A stretch of DNA of 64,000 nucleotides from the NCBI RefSeq assembly GCF_963422355.1, contig NC_085094.1, positions 7,065,270-7,129,269 on the forward strand, given 5' to 3'. The stretch is from Corticium candelabrum. Its lineage: Eukaryota > Porifera > Homoscleromorpha > Homosclerophorida > Plakinidae. Shown here in pieces: positions 1 through 12,582 of this stretch. Position numbers and translations under genes: made by a program. Under the pieces are notes generated by a model. The model searched no databases and was not told the DNA's origin. It was given only the letters and a program-made list of their open reading frames with translations. Every line of letters starts with the position of its first letter. The stretch's first letter is position 1.

Positions 1-660
1 AATAGTCGATCTGCCTAGTGTTCTTGGTGAGCGCAAGTCTCTTATAGACATTCAAACTTGTATATCGACATTTTCTAAATTAACCTTGACCTGCAGGTTT
101 GTTTATTTTAGTAACATTTGTCTATGTATACTAATTAGAGTATTTAGTCAAGAGCATAATTTACATTAGTGTGTTTTAGTATACGTGTTATGTATATAGT
201 AGAACAGGGCTCAGTGAAAGGTCAGTACCTGTACAAATACATTCATCATTTATTTCAATTTCACACACATAATATAGCTATAACAGCTAATCAATCAATT
301 CAACGGAACCAATTGTGTTCCTATATAACCTACTGGATGGTCATGCAACTTAGATGGAGTATCTATGTTTTTTAGCAGCAGTCACCATAGTTCATAAAAC
401 ATTTGAGTCATGTTTAAACATTTGAGTCATGAAGAACAGAAACCTCAATAAATCATGCTTTCTTCTCTTGTTTGCTCAATACAATGATATCTGGTCAGTT
501 GAATTCTACTTTTCGTTCTGTTTGTATTGGAAAATCCCACAATATCTGCATTCTGTCCTTCTCTTGGACTTTCTCTCTGCTGCTAAATCATACCATGAAT
601 GATCAAACTGTAGACCAAAATGACGAGCAACATGGAGGTAGAATAATTCTGCAACACCAT
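1..660. other. Unassigned AT-rich flank
   Basis: No coding region, RNA gene or repeat structure that I can support is visible here. Short reading frames occur on both strands but lack codon bias, splice-site context or recognisable domains. Confidence 0.5.
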
Positions 661-661
661 G

Positions 662-924
<263 letters not shown>

Positions 925-1082
925 CACTTTGTGCCAACAAGGTTTCAAAAAATTTTCATTGCTAGCATCTGGTCGCTATGACGTCGACCCCATCCTGAAT
1001 AGAAAACACCTGCGTTCACGTTCCATGTCTCAGACAATCAACAGACGCATCCCTAGCACAGTCCATGTGATCCAAATCTAGT

Positions 1083-1137
<55 letters not shown>
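1083..1137. repeat. (TCG)n trinucleotide microsatellite
   Basis: Eighteen or so perfect TCG units in a row. It is unusual among the AT- and CA-type arrays of this window because it is CpG-rich. No open frame with domain content crosses it. Confidence 0.97.
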
Positions 1138-1381
1138 GATCACCTGTCAATGATTGCAGGGAATCCGAGGAAGAGACTGTGCGCAGAGCCGTAGAGCTCT
1201 GACTGTGCGTTACTAACCGCTAAATCCGCTACTGCGCTAGGACCTAATCCGCGAAGAGAAATGATCCGAGGTAGACGCGGTGCGCTAGCGCAGAATGTCT
1301 TCCGGTACAAGTGCGTTAGCAAGCGGACCTATTTGACGGCCGGACCTAATCCGCTGCTACACCGGACTACACGTAGGCATC

Positions 1382-1389
1382 TTGCACAG
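1382..1389. repeat. Left target-site duplication of the MULE
   Basis: TTGCACAG, matching 12,152-12,159 exactly. If one extra C is counted the duplication could be 9 bp with an asymmetric end. Confidence 0.8.
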
Positions 1390-2364
1390 GCGAATTTTTT
1401 TGGGCCCCCGTTGGGTGTGGCTTTAGCTGTTCCCGTATGCACTTCCTCGCGGTTTGCAGTGGTCTGGTAGTACGAGGCTCGGCAGTCAATGGACATCTTG
1501 CAACCGCGATTTTGACATAAACGAAGTGCTGTCTTTTTGCGCACCTTTCGAGCAGTAACTTGCGCCGTTTATTGAAAGGGGGCCTCAGTTTTTGTCGTCT
1601 GCTGAACGTGGTTTTCTCGGCACAAATCAACTTCGATAAATTAGACGACAGGTAAAGTCATTTTTAATTACTATTCTTTGCAGTTAAGCAAATTTTCAGT
1701 TTGCATAAAATCTTTTTTCGGGTGCGATTTATGCGTCAATATTGACACTGTTGCATGCACTGCATACATCAAATCATGTACTATTTATTGCAAATTTATT
1801 TCCTGTGTGCAATTAATTAAATAATATGCAGAAAAGTGCAAAGTACTCAGGTAATTTAATTCTATTTCACAACTACTAAGTTACTAAAAAGATTTATTAA
1901 CAGATAAACACTCTAATAGGGTAGTATACAATTAAAATAACAGCATATGATATGTGTGTGTACACAATATTTACTAAGCATTATCTAGTTGGATAAACAC
2001 GTACACAAAATAATGTACTCTAATAATCATTACTAATTGGATCATTTAATGTAAACAACATACTAATTACTAATGCATAGAATATGATGATGACGACATA
2101 TTGATAACACTGCTGGTTGTCACACAGCTATTATTGAGGTAATCTATATTTAGAGCTAACATTGGTTTAAATTAAATTATGTTAATTAAGTTAAGTTAAG
2201 TTAATGACTCTTAGTTAAGTTGATGGTATCAGTCATTGTGTTGTGACACTTATAGGTGTATACATTGGATATGCATTTTGGCAACTGGCATTATATTTCA
2301 AACTAGGCGTTGGTTGTTATATGGTTGGTGACATGAATGACAGTAACTGAGTTATAGAATTAGT

Positions 2365-2370
<6 letters not shown>
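1390..2370 (+). repeat. Left terminal inverted repeat of the MULE
   Basis: This is near-identical to the reverse complement of the right end and stops at a (GT)n array, just as the right copy stops at (CA)n. A short reading frame reading outward (about 1,630 to 1,367, minus) is mirrored in the right TIR. Because it runs into the element end it is probably a by-product of the repeat, not a gene. Confidence 0.85.
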
Positions 2371-2428
<58 letters not shown>

Positions 2429-2441
2429 TGTGTGTGTGTGT
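2371..2441. repeat. (GT)n microsatellite at the inner edge of the left TIR
   Basis: About 70 bp of GT with one TATG interruption. It is the inverted counterpart of the CA array at 11,025-11,175, so it was part of the ancestral TIR and has since changed length independently. Confidence 0.93.
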
Positions 2442-3808
2442 ATTCATATGGCTGTTTACTCAATTGGAAGTGTCATCTCATAGCATTGGTACATTCAAGA
2501 CACATTAATGCATGAACTACTATCGTTCTAGCAATGATGAGATAGAGGATAATTTCTTGGACAAGAAACTCCTATCTTTGCCTCATTTGATTCTAGTGTA
2601 TATATTGAGTAACTGGTATTTCATTGGGGTGGACAAGGTCTGTGACTGTTGTTGTTGACAAGAACTGTCTGGCTTGCTGCATTCAGGGTGTTCTGACCTT
2701 TACTAATGGCCATGTGAAGTACGGTATATGTTAGTCTGCATGTTAATGTGGCAGCTATGGCAGAACCTAACATGTGTGGCTGTACTTAGAAATGTGAGAG
2801 CGTTACCTGGGCCATCAAGCTACACCTGGTACTGAAATAATCCAGGTAGCCAAGCATGGTGTTTGTCCTTTGTTGGCTATGTCACATTACTGGTATGTTT
2901 AATATGGATATTTGTGATAACCATTTGCCTGTCTTGAATCTGTGTACTTGATGATACAACTGTAGGTTGATGACACTTGAAAGACACCATGTATTTGAGA
3001 CAACAGCAAAATCAACATGGTGAGGCAAAATGACCCGTAAGAGAAATGGTAGAATTAAAGCACAATTGTTATGCAGGTCCTTAATTAATACTTCTAAAAT
3101 GATCTGTTGCCAGCCAGCTGACAGTTGTTTGGCTGAAATTCTTTGTCAACATTATTAATTAACAATGAGTTGATGTCTGCTACTTGTTATGAGTTCATTT
3201 GAAGCCATGCTCTAACTAGAAGAAGGAGTCATGATCAGTGAAACCTGCACTACTACAGAAATGGGAGTGATGAAAGTAGTCTTAGTTGCTAGTTGTACCA
3301 AGACGACAGTTGTGACTTCAGATGTGACTTTAGATAACTATACTTTGACAAAGTATTACATTGCCTTTAGCAATAAAATGTTTGTCACTGCTTATCTTGC
3401 ATATGCATTGGATGTCCACAAATAATCATAAGTAATCTGACTCTTGTTAGAACTATAATTATAATAACGTCCAAACATTGTGGTCAGATCTATAATTTGT
3501 GACTTGTAATAGACAACTTCCATTGTGTATGTGCAACAGCAGCAGTCGCTATTTCTTTTCTCACAGGATGCAGATCAGCATCTATACACATGATGCAGTC
3601 AAAACGTAGACAACAGCTATTGAATTAAATGAGAATTTATTTAATTCGCTAACATACCACAATGTATATTAAGTTCAAGACATGAGCACAAGCAGACTGT
3701 TTGATGAGGTACCGTATTTCTCCAAATAATTCGTTCCTGATTAATTCCCTGCCTGTATAATTCCCTTAGTATACACCCACTGTGAATGTAATTACCTCTC
3801 CTGAATAG
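2442..3808. other. Internal MULE DNA, no recognised gene
   Basis: This is unique sequence between the left TIR and the first LINE fragment. No domain was recognised. A 64-codon frame at 3,231-3,425 (+) has no supporting similarity that I can name. The stretch may hold decayed 5' transposase exons, but I cannot show this. Confidence 0.4.
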
Positions 3809-3844
3809 TAATAATATTATTATTAATAATAATAATAGTAATTA

Positions 3845-4012
3845 ATGCAGTGCTTCTTGGATCAAGTTGGATCCTGCATAAAGTCATGTCTTCTGTCTAG
3901 ACAGCCATGACGGTCTAAGCACCTCTGAGGCAGGGTTTGCTTTCGGTGCTTACCAGTGACCTTATGAATCAGACTGATCTGGTTGAGCACAACATAATAA
4001 TAATCAAATATA
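3845..4012 (+). mobile_element. 5'-truncated LINE copy (3' end only)
   Basis: About 165 bp matching the 3' end of the downstream LINE (8,150-8,310). The shared part runs from the last ORF codons through the TCTAGACAGCC stop region and the CTGATCTGGTTGAGCAC 3' UTR. It starts directly after an AAT/ATT-rich run (3,809-3,840) and ends in ATAATAATAAT. This is the form expected of an R4/Dong-type element reverse-transcribed into an AAT microsatellite and truncated at 5'. Confidence 0.85.
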
Positions 4013-4043
4013 ATCAAATATATCATTCATCATTCATTCATTC

Positions 4044-4086
<43 letters not shown>
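4044..4086. repeat. (AAT)n microsatellite, apparent LINE target
   Basis: Fourteen or so AAT units lie between the 3' end of the truncated LINE copy and the 5' end of the full-length one. This could be the insertion target, the tail of the first copy, or both. Confidence 0.95.
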
Positions 4087-4087
<1 letters not shown>

Positions 4088-4097
4088 CCGGATATTG

Positions 4098-7000
4098 ATG
4101 GAAGATGGACGTCTAGCTGTATCGCTCGTCTCAGAGCTAGCTGAGGAGCGCGTTCCTTGTCGGGAAACCAGGACAGGGCTCGAAAAGTCGGCATCTGGAA
4201 TCACTGGAGCTGTTCGGAAGACCAGGAATAGTTCTGGGCGTAGGGCGACTGGTCGAACTATCTCTCGTGCGGCGTCTGATTTGAATTTGGCTTCAAATCC
4301 CGCTGACGAGACTACTGTGATGCCCACCGTTCCTAGCGAATCTTGTCTTTCGGCTAACAGGAACGGCAATGCAACAAGACGAAGGAAATGGACGCGACAA
4401 ATGAATAGGGAAGTGATGTTTTGTTATTACTACGTGCTGTTGTCATGCAAGTTCTCTGCTTTCAGAAAACCCATGCATCAGCTGTGGTGTGAACGAAATC
4501 CTTCTCTGACTGACGTCTCTGAGCAGCGTTTAGCAGACCAGAAGCGATATCTCTTAACTTCTGGAAGTCTGACTGAATCAGAGTTGGAGGAGATTAAACG
4601 CGAGGCCGCACAGGATGGAAAGCCCGTCTCAGGTTTGTTATCTGTTACGACTGATGTTTGTCGTGGTGTGCAGATGTCGGCGTTGGATGTGGTTTCTGCT
4701 CTATCATCTGATAGCTCAGTTGTCACGCCTTTGCTTGACAATGTGTCACCTTGCATGGCTTCAGTCAGGATGGCGCCTGCTGCACGTGGTGGGAAATCTG
4801 TCGTGTCAATGATGCAAGAGGATCATGAGTTTGCTAATCACTTGGAAGATGGCTCCCTTGTTCAGTCAGTCACTGTTCTCTCTAAGGACTGCTCATCTGC
4901 AAGAGATAGTGGTGATATCCTATCTGTAGATGACACTTTGGATTCAGTTCAGTGCAGTGCTGTTGGGGAATCACCATCCCCTTGTGACTCTGTGAGCTCT
5001 GATCTGATGACTACACATCCTAGTATAGCTTCTCGGCTAGAAAGGATGGAAACTTCTTCATCTCAACTCAGTCCAGACTGCTGCCAAACGGAGGATGGTC
5101 TTTCGCTTGATTGTGATGCTGCTGTGGACCCTGTACTTCGTCGAGAGTTTCTTGAGGAGTTGCAGAAAGTCAGGCAAATTCCTATCTGTGAGAGACAATG
5201 CCTTCCAAGGATCTTTGTGAACAGTGGAACCCTGAAGCTTATTGGTGATCTTAACACAATCATCAGTTCGTTGAAGGATGAACCAGATATGAGTGAAATC
5301 AGTTACCTGGTATACTCTGCTGCTTCGCTAGTGTCCAAAAGGCGGGGCTTAAAGACGACGAAGTCAACCAATTCTCAAACACCGACATGGAGACGAAGGC
5401 TGGATATGGAGATTCTCACACTTCGACGTGCGATCTCACTGTTGCTGGAGGTTAGAAAGGGTTCATCGGGCATTCGTATGTTACATGAACTCCGACGTCT
5501 TCGGCATCGGTTGGGCATTTCCTGTTCGGAGAGTTGTGAGGTCTCCATCAATCGATTGAAAATGGAACTTAAGTCCAAGGTCGAGCGGACCAGGAGGCTG
5601 GAGAAGAATCGTAAGAGACTTCGCCAGAATGGTTTGTTTCAACGAGATGCTGGACGGTTTTACAGAGAGCTGGATAAGCAGACTATCCGGGTCACTTCCC
5701 CGCCATCCGAGTCTGAGATCGAACAGTATTGGGGTGGTATCCTAGAAACTGAGGTACATCACAATGAGTCTGCCTTCTGGCTGAGACGTCAAACCGATGA
5801 CGAGACGCACCGGAAAGATGAGCAGCAGTGGTTACCTATCTCAGACAATGAGGTCACATCGTGTCTCAAAAGGATGGGGAACTGGAAGTCCCCTGGTCCA
5901 GACAAGGTTTATGGTTTCTGGGTCAAGCGTATCACGTGTCTTCACACTGATCTGACTCGTAACTACAACCTGCTGATTCAGAATCCGGACTCTGTACCCG
6001 ACTGGTTGTCTCAAGGAATAACTACTCTGATTCCTAAGAATGACAAGACTGACCAGGCCAAAAATTACCGGCCTATCGCGTGTCTGTCTGTCTTCTATAA
6101 GACCCTCACGTCAGTCATCAGGCAGAGGATTGCAGGGCATTTGGATCAGAGAAACCTCATGGCTCCGGAGCAGAAGGGTTGTCGACAGGGATCTTTTGGT
6201 GCAAAGGATCAGCTGTTGATCAACAAGCTGCTTACCGAAGACTGTAGGACCAGGCACAAGAGCTTGAGCATGGCTTGGGTGGACTACCAGAAAGCCTATG
6301 ACAGCGTGCCACACAGTTGGTTGCTCCAATGCCTTCAGCTGCATAAGATCAGTCCAGTCTTGTGCGGGTTCCTGTCACGTGTGATGAAGAGTTGGAGGAC
6401 ATCGATGGTGCTTTCTTGCGGGAATAGTACTATCAAGACAAGGCTTATGCAGATCAGGAGGGGTATTTTCCAAGGTGACTCACTTTCTCCACTTCTCTTC
6501 TGTATGGCTCTCAATCCTCTGAGCAAGGAGCTGAACAGAACCGGTTACGGCTACCGGATGACCACTGGGCATGGTGAGACTGCCAAACGTCAGCTTATCA
6601 GTCATCTACTTTACATGGATGATCTGAAGCTGTATGGCAGAAACTCTGATTAGTTGGACGGGTTGTTGCACACGGTCCGTACCTTCTCTGATGACATCCA
6701 GATGAAGTTTGGTCTGGACAAATGTGCTGTTGCACACTTTGTCAACGGCAGACTATCTGGACACAACTCTGGGGTGACGGTAGGAAAAACGGACACCATC
6801 AACTGTCTGGAACCGGGTCAAGTCTACAAGTACTTGGGTGTAGATGAGAGTAACGGTATTCAGCACAGCATGATGCGGGAGAGACTCCGTCGCGAGTACT
6901 TGCGCAGAGTGAAGGTGGTTCTCCGGACTGAGTTGTATGGTCGGAACAAGATTCTAGCCATCAATGGGTTTGCACTACCGGTTCTCACTTACGGTTTTGG

Positions 7001-8204
7001 CGTCATTCATTGGGGGTGCACGGACCTGCAGCAGCTCGATCGACGGACCAGAAAGCTTCTCTCTATGCACGGTGTCCACCATCCTGCTGCAGACGTTGAC
7101 CGACTGTACGCTCCTTGCAGTGATGGGGGTAGGGGGTTACAACAGATTGAGTCGACATATCAATCTTGTATTGTGAGGCTGAACTGTTACCTTGCTGACA
7201 GTTCTGATCCTTTCATGCAGATGATACGGGAGTGTGACTCTGGAAAATCTTCACACTCGATCAAGCGCATGGCTTGTCGGTTTACTGCACAGCTGCGGAG
7301 GAGTCTTGCTTTGGACGACAAGTCGCAGAACTTACACAGGAATGCATCCATCTCAGTTGAAGGTGGCTTCGAGCAAGCGCCTAAAACAGATGCGAGACAT
7401 TACCGTACGTGTTGCAGTTCTCTTCGTGTGCGGTCCTGGAGCGGGAAGCCTATGCACGGGCAGTATCGTCGTCTCACTGAGCAACCGCCTGTGGACATGA
7501 AAGAGACCTACGGATGGCTAAAGGCAGCGAATCTTCCTGCTGCAACTGAGGGACTGGTTGTTGCTGCTCAAGACCAAGCTCTTCGGACTCGGTACTATGA
7601 GCGCAAGATTCTACATCGTGATGTCAGTCCTACTTGCCGCATGTGCAGTGTAGGCCTGGAGACAGTCGACCACATTGTGGCAGGCTGTAGTGCTTTGGCA
7701 CCGACGGACTACACTGATCGACACAATCAGGTGGCATCCATCATTCACTGGGACGTTTGTCGCCATTTTGGGGTTCCAGTGGAGAGCAGATGGTACCGGC
7801 ATCATCCTGATAGGCTTGTGCAGACGGATGACATTACTATGATGTGGGATACCACCATCCCCACTGCCAGGAAGATCAAAGCCAATCGTCCAGACATCTG
7901 TCTCAGAAATAGGAAGACAAACACTTGTCTTCTTATTGATATCAGCTGTCCTGCTGATGGCAACATTGGCAAGAAACATGCTGAGAAGTTGGCAAAGTAC
8001 AGCGACTTGCGAGTGGAGATAAGCCGCATGTGGCATTGTCGAACACTGGTGGTTCCTGTGGTCTTGGGAGCTTTGGGCACAGTGCACGCAGGTATTGCAC
8101 GGTGGCTGGACATTATTCCAGGTCATCACAACCTGCAGCACTTACAGAAAACAGTGCTTCTGGGATCTACTCGGATCCTTCGTAAAGTCGTGTCTTCTTT
8201 CTAG
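4098..8204 (+). pseudogene. R4/Dong-type non-LTR retrotransposon ORF (RT + restriction-like endonuclease), one stop
   Basis: A single frame of about 1,368 codons begins at the ATG at 4,098, right after the AAT array. It is broken only by TAG at 6,651-6,653. The N-terminal ~450 residues are low in recognisable motifs. The central reverse transcriptase shows KSPGPDKV, LIPKN, the A motif VDYQKAYDSVP (about 6,280-6,310), the B motif QGDSLSPLLF (about 6,470) and the catalytic YMDD (about 6,613). After the stop the thumb continues. Next come a Cys/His cluster CRMC...HIVAGC (about 7,640-7,690) and a restriction-like endonuclease core with RPD and CLLIDISCP (about 7,885-7,950). The RT-then-RLE order is that of the R2/R4/NeSL lineages. 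The AAT target points to R4/Dong. The stop lies between the YMDD box and the thumb, so the full protein cannot be made without readthrough. Confidence 0.9.
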
Positions 8205-8310
8205 ACAGCCGTGATGGTCTAAGTACTTCTGAAGCAGGGTTTGCTTCCGGTGCTTGTAATAGACTTTACAAACCAGACTGATCTGGTTGAGCACGACAAA
8301 ATAATAATAT
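8205..8310 (+). other. LINE 3' UTR and AAT tail
   Basis: The segment includes the TGATCTGGTTGAGCAC motif shared with the upstream truncated copy, and ends at an AATAATAAT tail near 8,302-8,310. Confidence 0.8.
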
Positions 8311-8845
8311 TTTGATTCATACCGCTACAGGTACAGTGCCTTAGGCAAGACAAGATACATAAGCGTAACAAGTAAAAATAGGTAGCCATGCATAGAAGAG
8401 TAAACATAAAAGAATAAATAGAAGAATAATCAGACATAAATTACGGTTTAATCCAGCTCTTGAAGTCCATGTAGGACAACACCATGACTCTTTTCCTTGT
8501 CTCATTGTCCACTGATTGCCACAGATTACCTTGAGTATTCAGAATGAACCCACTCTCTAAGTCATTATGAACTGATCTTCATAAGAAGGAGAGCTGGCTG
8601 GCAAGCAATAGATGTGGAGCTTCCTGATAGGTTTGCCAAGAGTTTCCCCACAATTCCCCATTCCTTGCACAGCATGGGATTGGTTAAGCAGTTCTTTAAT
8701 TAAGTGTTGTGGCAACACAAGCCAGAAATGGATGTATGACTTGAGATGCTCGATTATGTCAAGGAGAATTTGCAATGCTAACAAAGGTGGCTGTAGCTCA
8801 ATTATGAGGATTAATTATTACTGTTACTAAATTGTTACTAAACTG
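8311..8845. other. MULE interior between LINE and transposase exons
   Basis: No domain is recognised. By position it should contain upstream transposase exons, but both strands have stops in every long frame and I cannot place any motif. Confidence 0.4.
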
Positions 8846-8865
8846 TTTTTGTGTGCCTTTCATTT

Positions 8866-10256
8866 TTTGCAGAGCACTTGGCAGTGGCTATGGAATTCAA
8901 CGTCAGGCGTTGCTGGTAATGACAGACTATTGTCCATGAGCATGGTAAAGGAGCTGTTATTCGCAGATTCTTCTGAAAAGTTGCTTGCTGCTAAACAAAG
9001 AATTGACAGTAATTTAAAAGTTCAGCAAAACATTAAAGTTTCGAAACAGGTTGCAGTGCTATTGGGAAAGGCGTGAAGAATGGTGTGTTAGCCTTAGAAA
9101 AGATTTTATAACTCGAGGAAACAACACAAATATCTACTCCGAGGCAGCAATTCACATTACCAAAGATATAGTATTTGATCGACTGAAGGCCTACAACAGT
9201 ATCCAGATGTTCCAATTTGTTACAACAACAATGGATCTCTACTACAAACAGCGTTTGCTTTCTCTGGCTAATAATCGTCTTGACAACTTCGTTGCTCTTT
9301 GATTTACCATTTCAGGTAGCACAGCAGATACAGTTTCATCTCATACCATCCAAGCCACTGACTCAGATGACGTATTTCACGTTCAAAGTAGGACAGACAA
9401 TCAACAAACATGGAAAGTGGATTTGACTGTAGGAACTTGTACCTGTCCACGAGGAAGAAACGGTCAGCCATGTGGACATCAGCTGGCAGCTTCATTAAAA
9501 TACAAACGTCACTCTTTAAATAAAATACCAACATCATCAGTATGTGGCCGCCAACTGTATGCCAAAATAGCAATCGGAGAGGCAGCACTACCAGTTGCAT
9601 TCTACAGCCATCTGCACCAGAAAGAAGAAGATACCTATGTGAAAGATCTAGGGATGCAACCAGAGTGGAGTAAAAGAACCGAAACATTTCCAAGCTCTCA
9701 ACACACAGAAATTGAAGACCAAGAAACAACTATTGACTATGAACCTGCATCACCAGAATCTGATCATGCAAGTGAAGACCCACAGCAGCATCAGAGCCAC
9801 ACCACCTCTAGCAATTTTTGAAGACACTCTAACAGATTTGACATACGTCATGACAGACATTAAGAAAGGATTGGCAAGTAGGGACACTGTATTTACAACA
9901 GCTATACGAGAATTTTGCAGCCAGTACAAAAAATTAGAGGTGCTGATGGCAAAAAGAAATCTTACACAAAGCCATTGTTAATATCTGCTCTGCACAAGTT
10001 TGGAAAGGGACACGGACGTAAAATCAGAAGCAACAAATGCACCATTACAGTACAACCAACAACTGTAAGCAGACGAGCCATTAAAGAGTGTGGAGGAAAA
10101 CCTCTTAAGGCTGGTCGTCCATCATTAATGCAGAGAAAATCAAACAATACCAACATGAAAAACTTATGTCGTCACACTCTACCAAAAAGAAAGCTCCGAT
10201 CAAAAAGAGTTCACAGTCTTCAAACAAGTATTGATAATAGGAGACAGAACGCTTGC
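8866..10256 (+). pseudogene. Decayed MULE transposase with SWIM zinc finger
   Basis: Several plus-strand frames in succession belong to one protein. First (8,866-9,050) comes a helical segment with HFLQ-type and DRLLSM motifs. Next (9,051-9,302) is a block with WERREEWC and TRGNNTN followed by a helix ending LLSLANNRLDN, as in MULE-type transposases. Then (9,320-9,821) comes VDLTVGTCTCPRGRNGQPCGHQ, a clear SWIM finger (CxC-x8-CxH). Last (9,830-10,256) is a basic tail with ALHKFGKGHGRK and VQPTTVSRRA. Frameshifts near 9,050, 9,300 and 9,820-9,920 separate the blocks. One 'frameshift' near 9,300 could be a short intron, because CATTTCAG precedes the next block. Its place between long TIRs makes it the element's own transposase. 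N-terminal catalytic parts were not found. Confidence 0.75.
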
Positions 10257-10299
10257 TAAAATGGCCGGTATCAAGCAAACTGTGGTGCTCTAGCACACA

Positions 10300-11175
<876 letters not shown>

Positions 11176-12151
11176 GTATACTAATTCTATAACTCAGTTA
11201 CTGTCATTCATGTCACCAACCATATAACAACCAATGCCTAGTTTGAAATATAATGCCAGTTGCCAAAATGCATATCCAATGTATACACCTATAAGTGTCA
11301 CAACACAATGACTGATACCATCAACTTAACTAAGAGTCATTAACTTAACTTAACTTAATTAACATAATTTAATTTAAACCAATGTTAGCTCTAAATATAG
11401 ATTACCTCAATAATAGCTGTGTGACAACCAGCAGTGTTATCAATATGTCGTCACCATCATCATCATATTCTATGCATTAGTAATTAGTATGTTGTTTACA
11501 TTAAATGATCCGATTAGTAATGATTATTAGAGTACATTATTTTGTATACGTGTTTATCCACCTAGATAATGCTTAGTAAATATTGTGTACACACACATAT
11601 CATATGCTGTTATTTTAATTGTATACTACCCTATTAGAGTGTTTATCTGTTAATAAATCTTTTTAATAACGTAGTAGTTGTGAAATTACCTGAGTACTTT
11701 GCACTTTTCTGCATATTATTTAATTAATTGCACACAAGAAATAAGTTTGCAATAAATAGTACATGATTTGATGTATGCAGTGCATGCAACAGTGTCAATA
11801 TTGACGCATAAATCGCACCCGAAAAAAGATTTTATGCAAACTGAAAATTTGCTTAACTGCAAAGAATAGTAATTATAAATGACTTTACCTGTCTTCTAAT
11901 TTATTGAAGTTGATTTATGCCGAGAAAACCACGTTCAGCAGACGACAAAAACTGAGGCCCCCTTTCAATAAACGGCGCAGGTTACTGCTCGAAAGGTGCG
12001 CAAAAAGACAGCTGTTCGTTTATGTCAAAATCGCGGTTGCAAGATGTCCATTGACTGCCGAGCCTCGTACTACCAGACCACTGCAAACCGCGAGGAAGTG
12101 CATACGGGAACAACTAAAGCCACACCCAACGGGGGCCCAAAAAAAATTCGC
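11176..12151 (-). repeat. Right terminal inverted repeat of the MULE
   Basis: Reverse complement of 1,390-2,370 with only scattered substitutions and small indels, so the two ends have diverged little since insertion. It ends ...AAAATTCGC directly before TTGCACAG. Confidence 0.85.
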
Positions 12152-12582
12152 TTGCACAGCCCCTCCTAACGCGCGCTTGAAGGAAGCGGTGCCCGCACAT
12201 CTAATTAACTTGAATTTCATCTTATGACAGGCTTTATGGTATGCGCTATATCAATGGTTTCAACCTATTGCATCTTTTACAACAACGAAATCCGCCATCT
12301 CTAGATATAACAAGGCCATGCTCACACAAGAATACAAGCTAATTTGCAAAACAGACAAGAAACACATAGTCAATCACCCTCTAGTTTAGTTTGCTATCAA
12401 CAAAATCGATCATGTGATGAACATGTGTAAAGAAATTGATAAAGAATTGCTACAACTTTTGTAGCCAAATGTAACAAAGTATTAGCTAGCTGTACACATG
12501 TTGTGCATGTACAGTGTTCATGGATAATGATGATATTGTCGTTACTTCTTCAATCGAACCATTGATGTACATAAAGGAAGGA

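Noticed and set aside
1367..1630. Mirrored basic frames in both MULE TIRs (also 11,904-12,227) as a possible gene
   Set aside because: The frame is open because the TIR is GC-richer. It runs outward through the element end and differs after the TSD, so conservation reflects the TIR, not a protein.
7611..8141. 176-codon minus-strand frame opposite the LINE endonuclease
   Set aside because: Antisense shadow of a well-supported plus-strand coding region.
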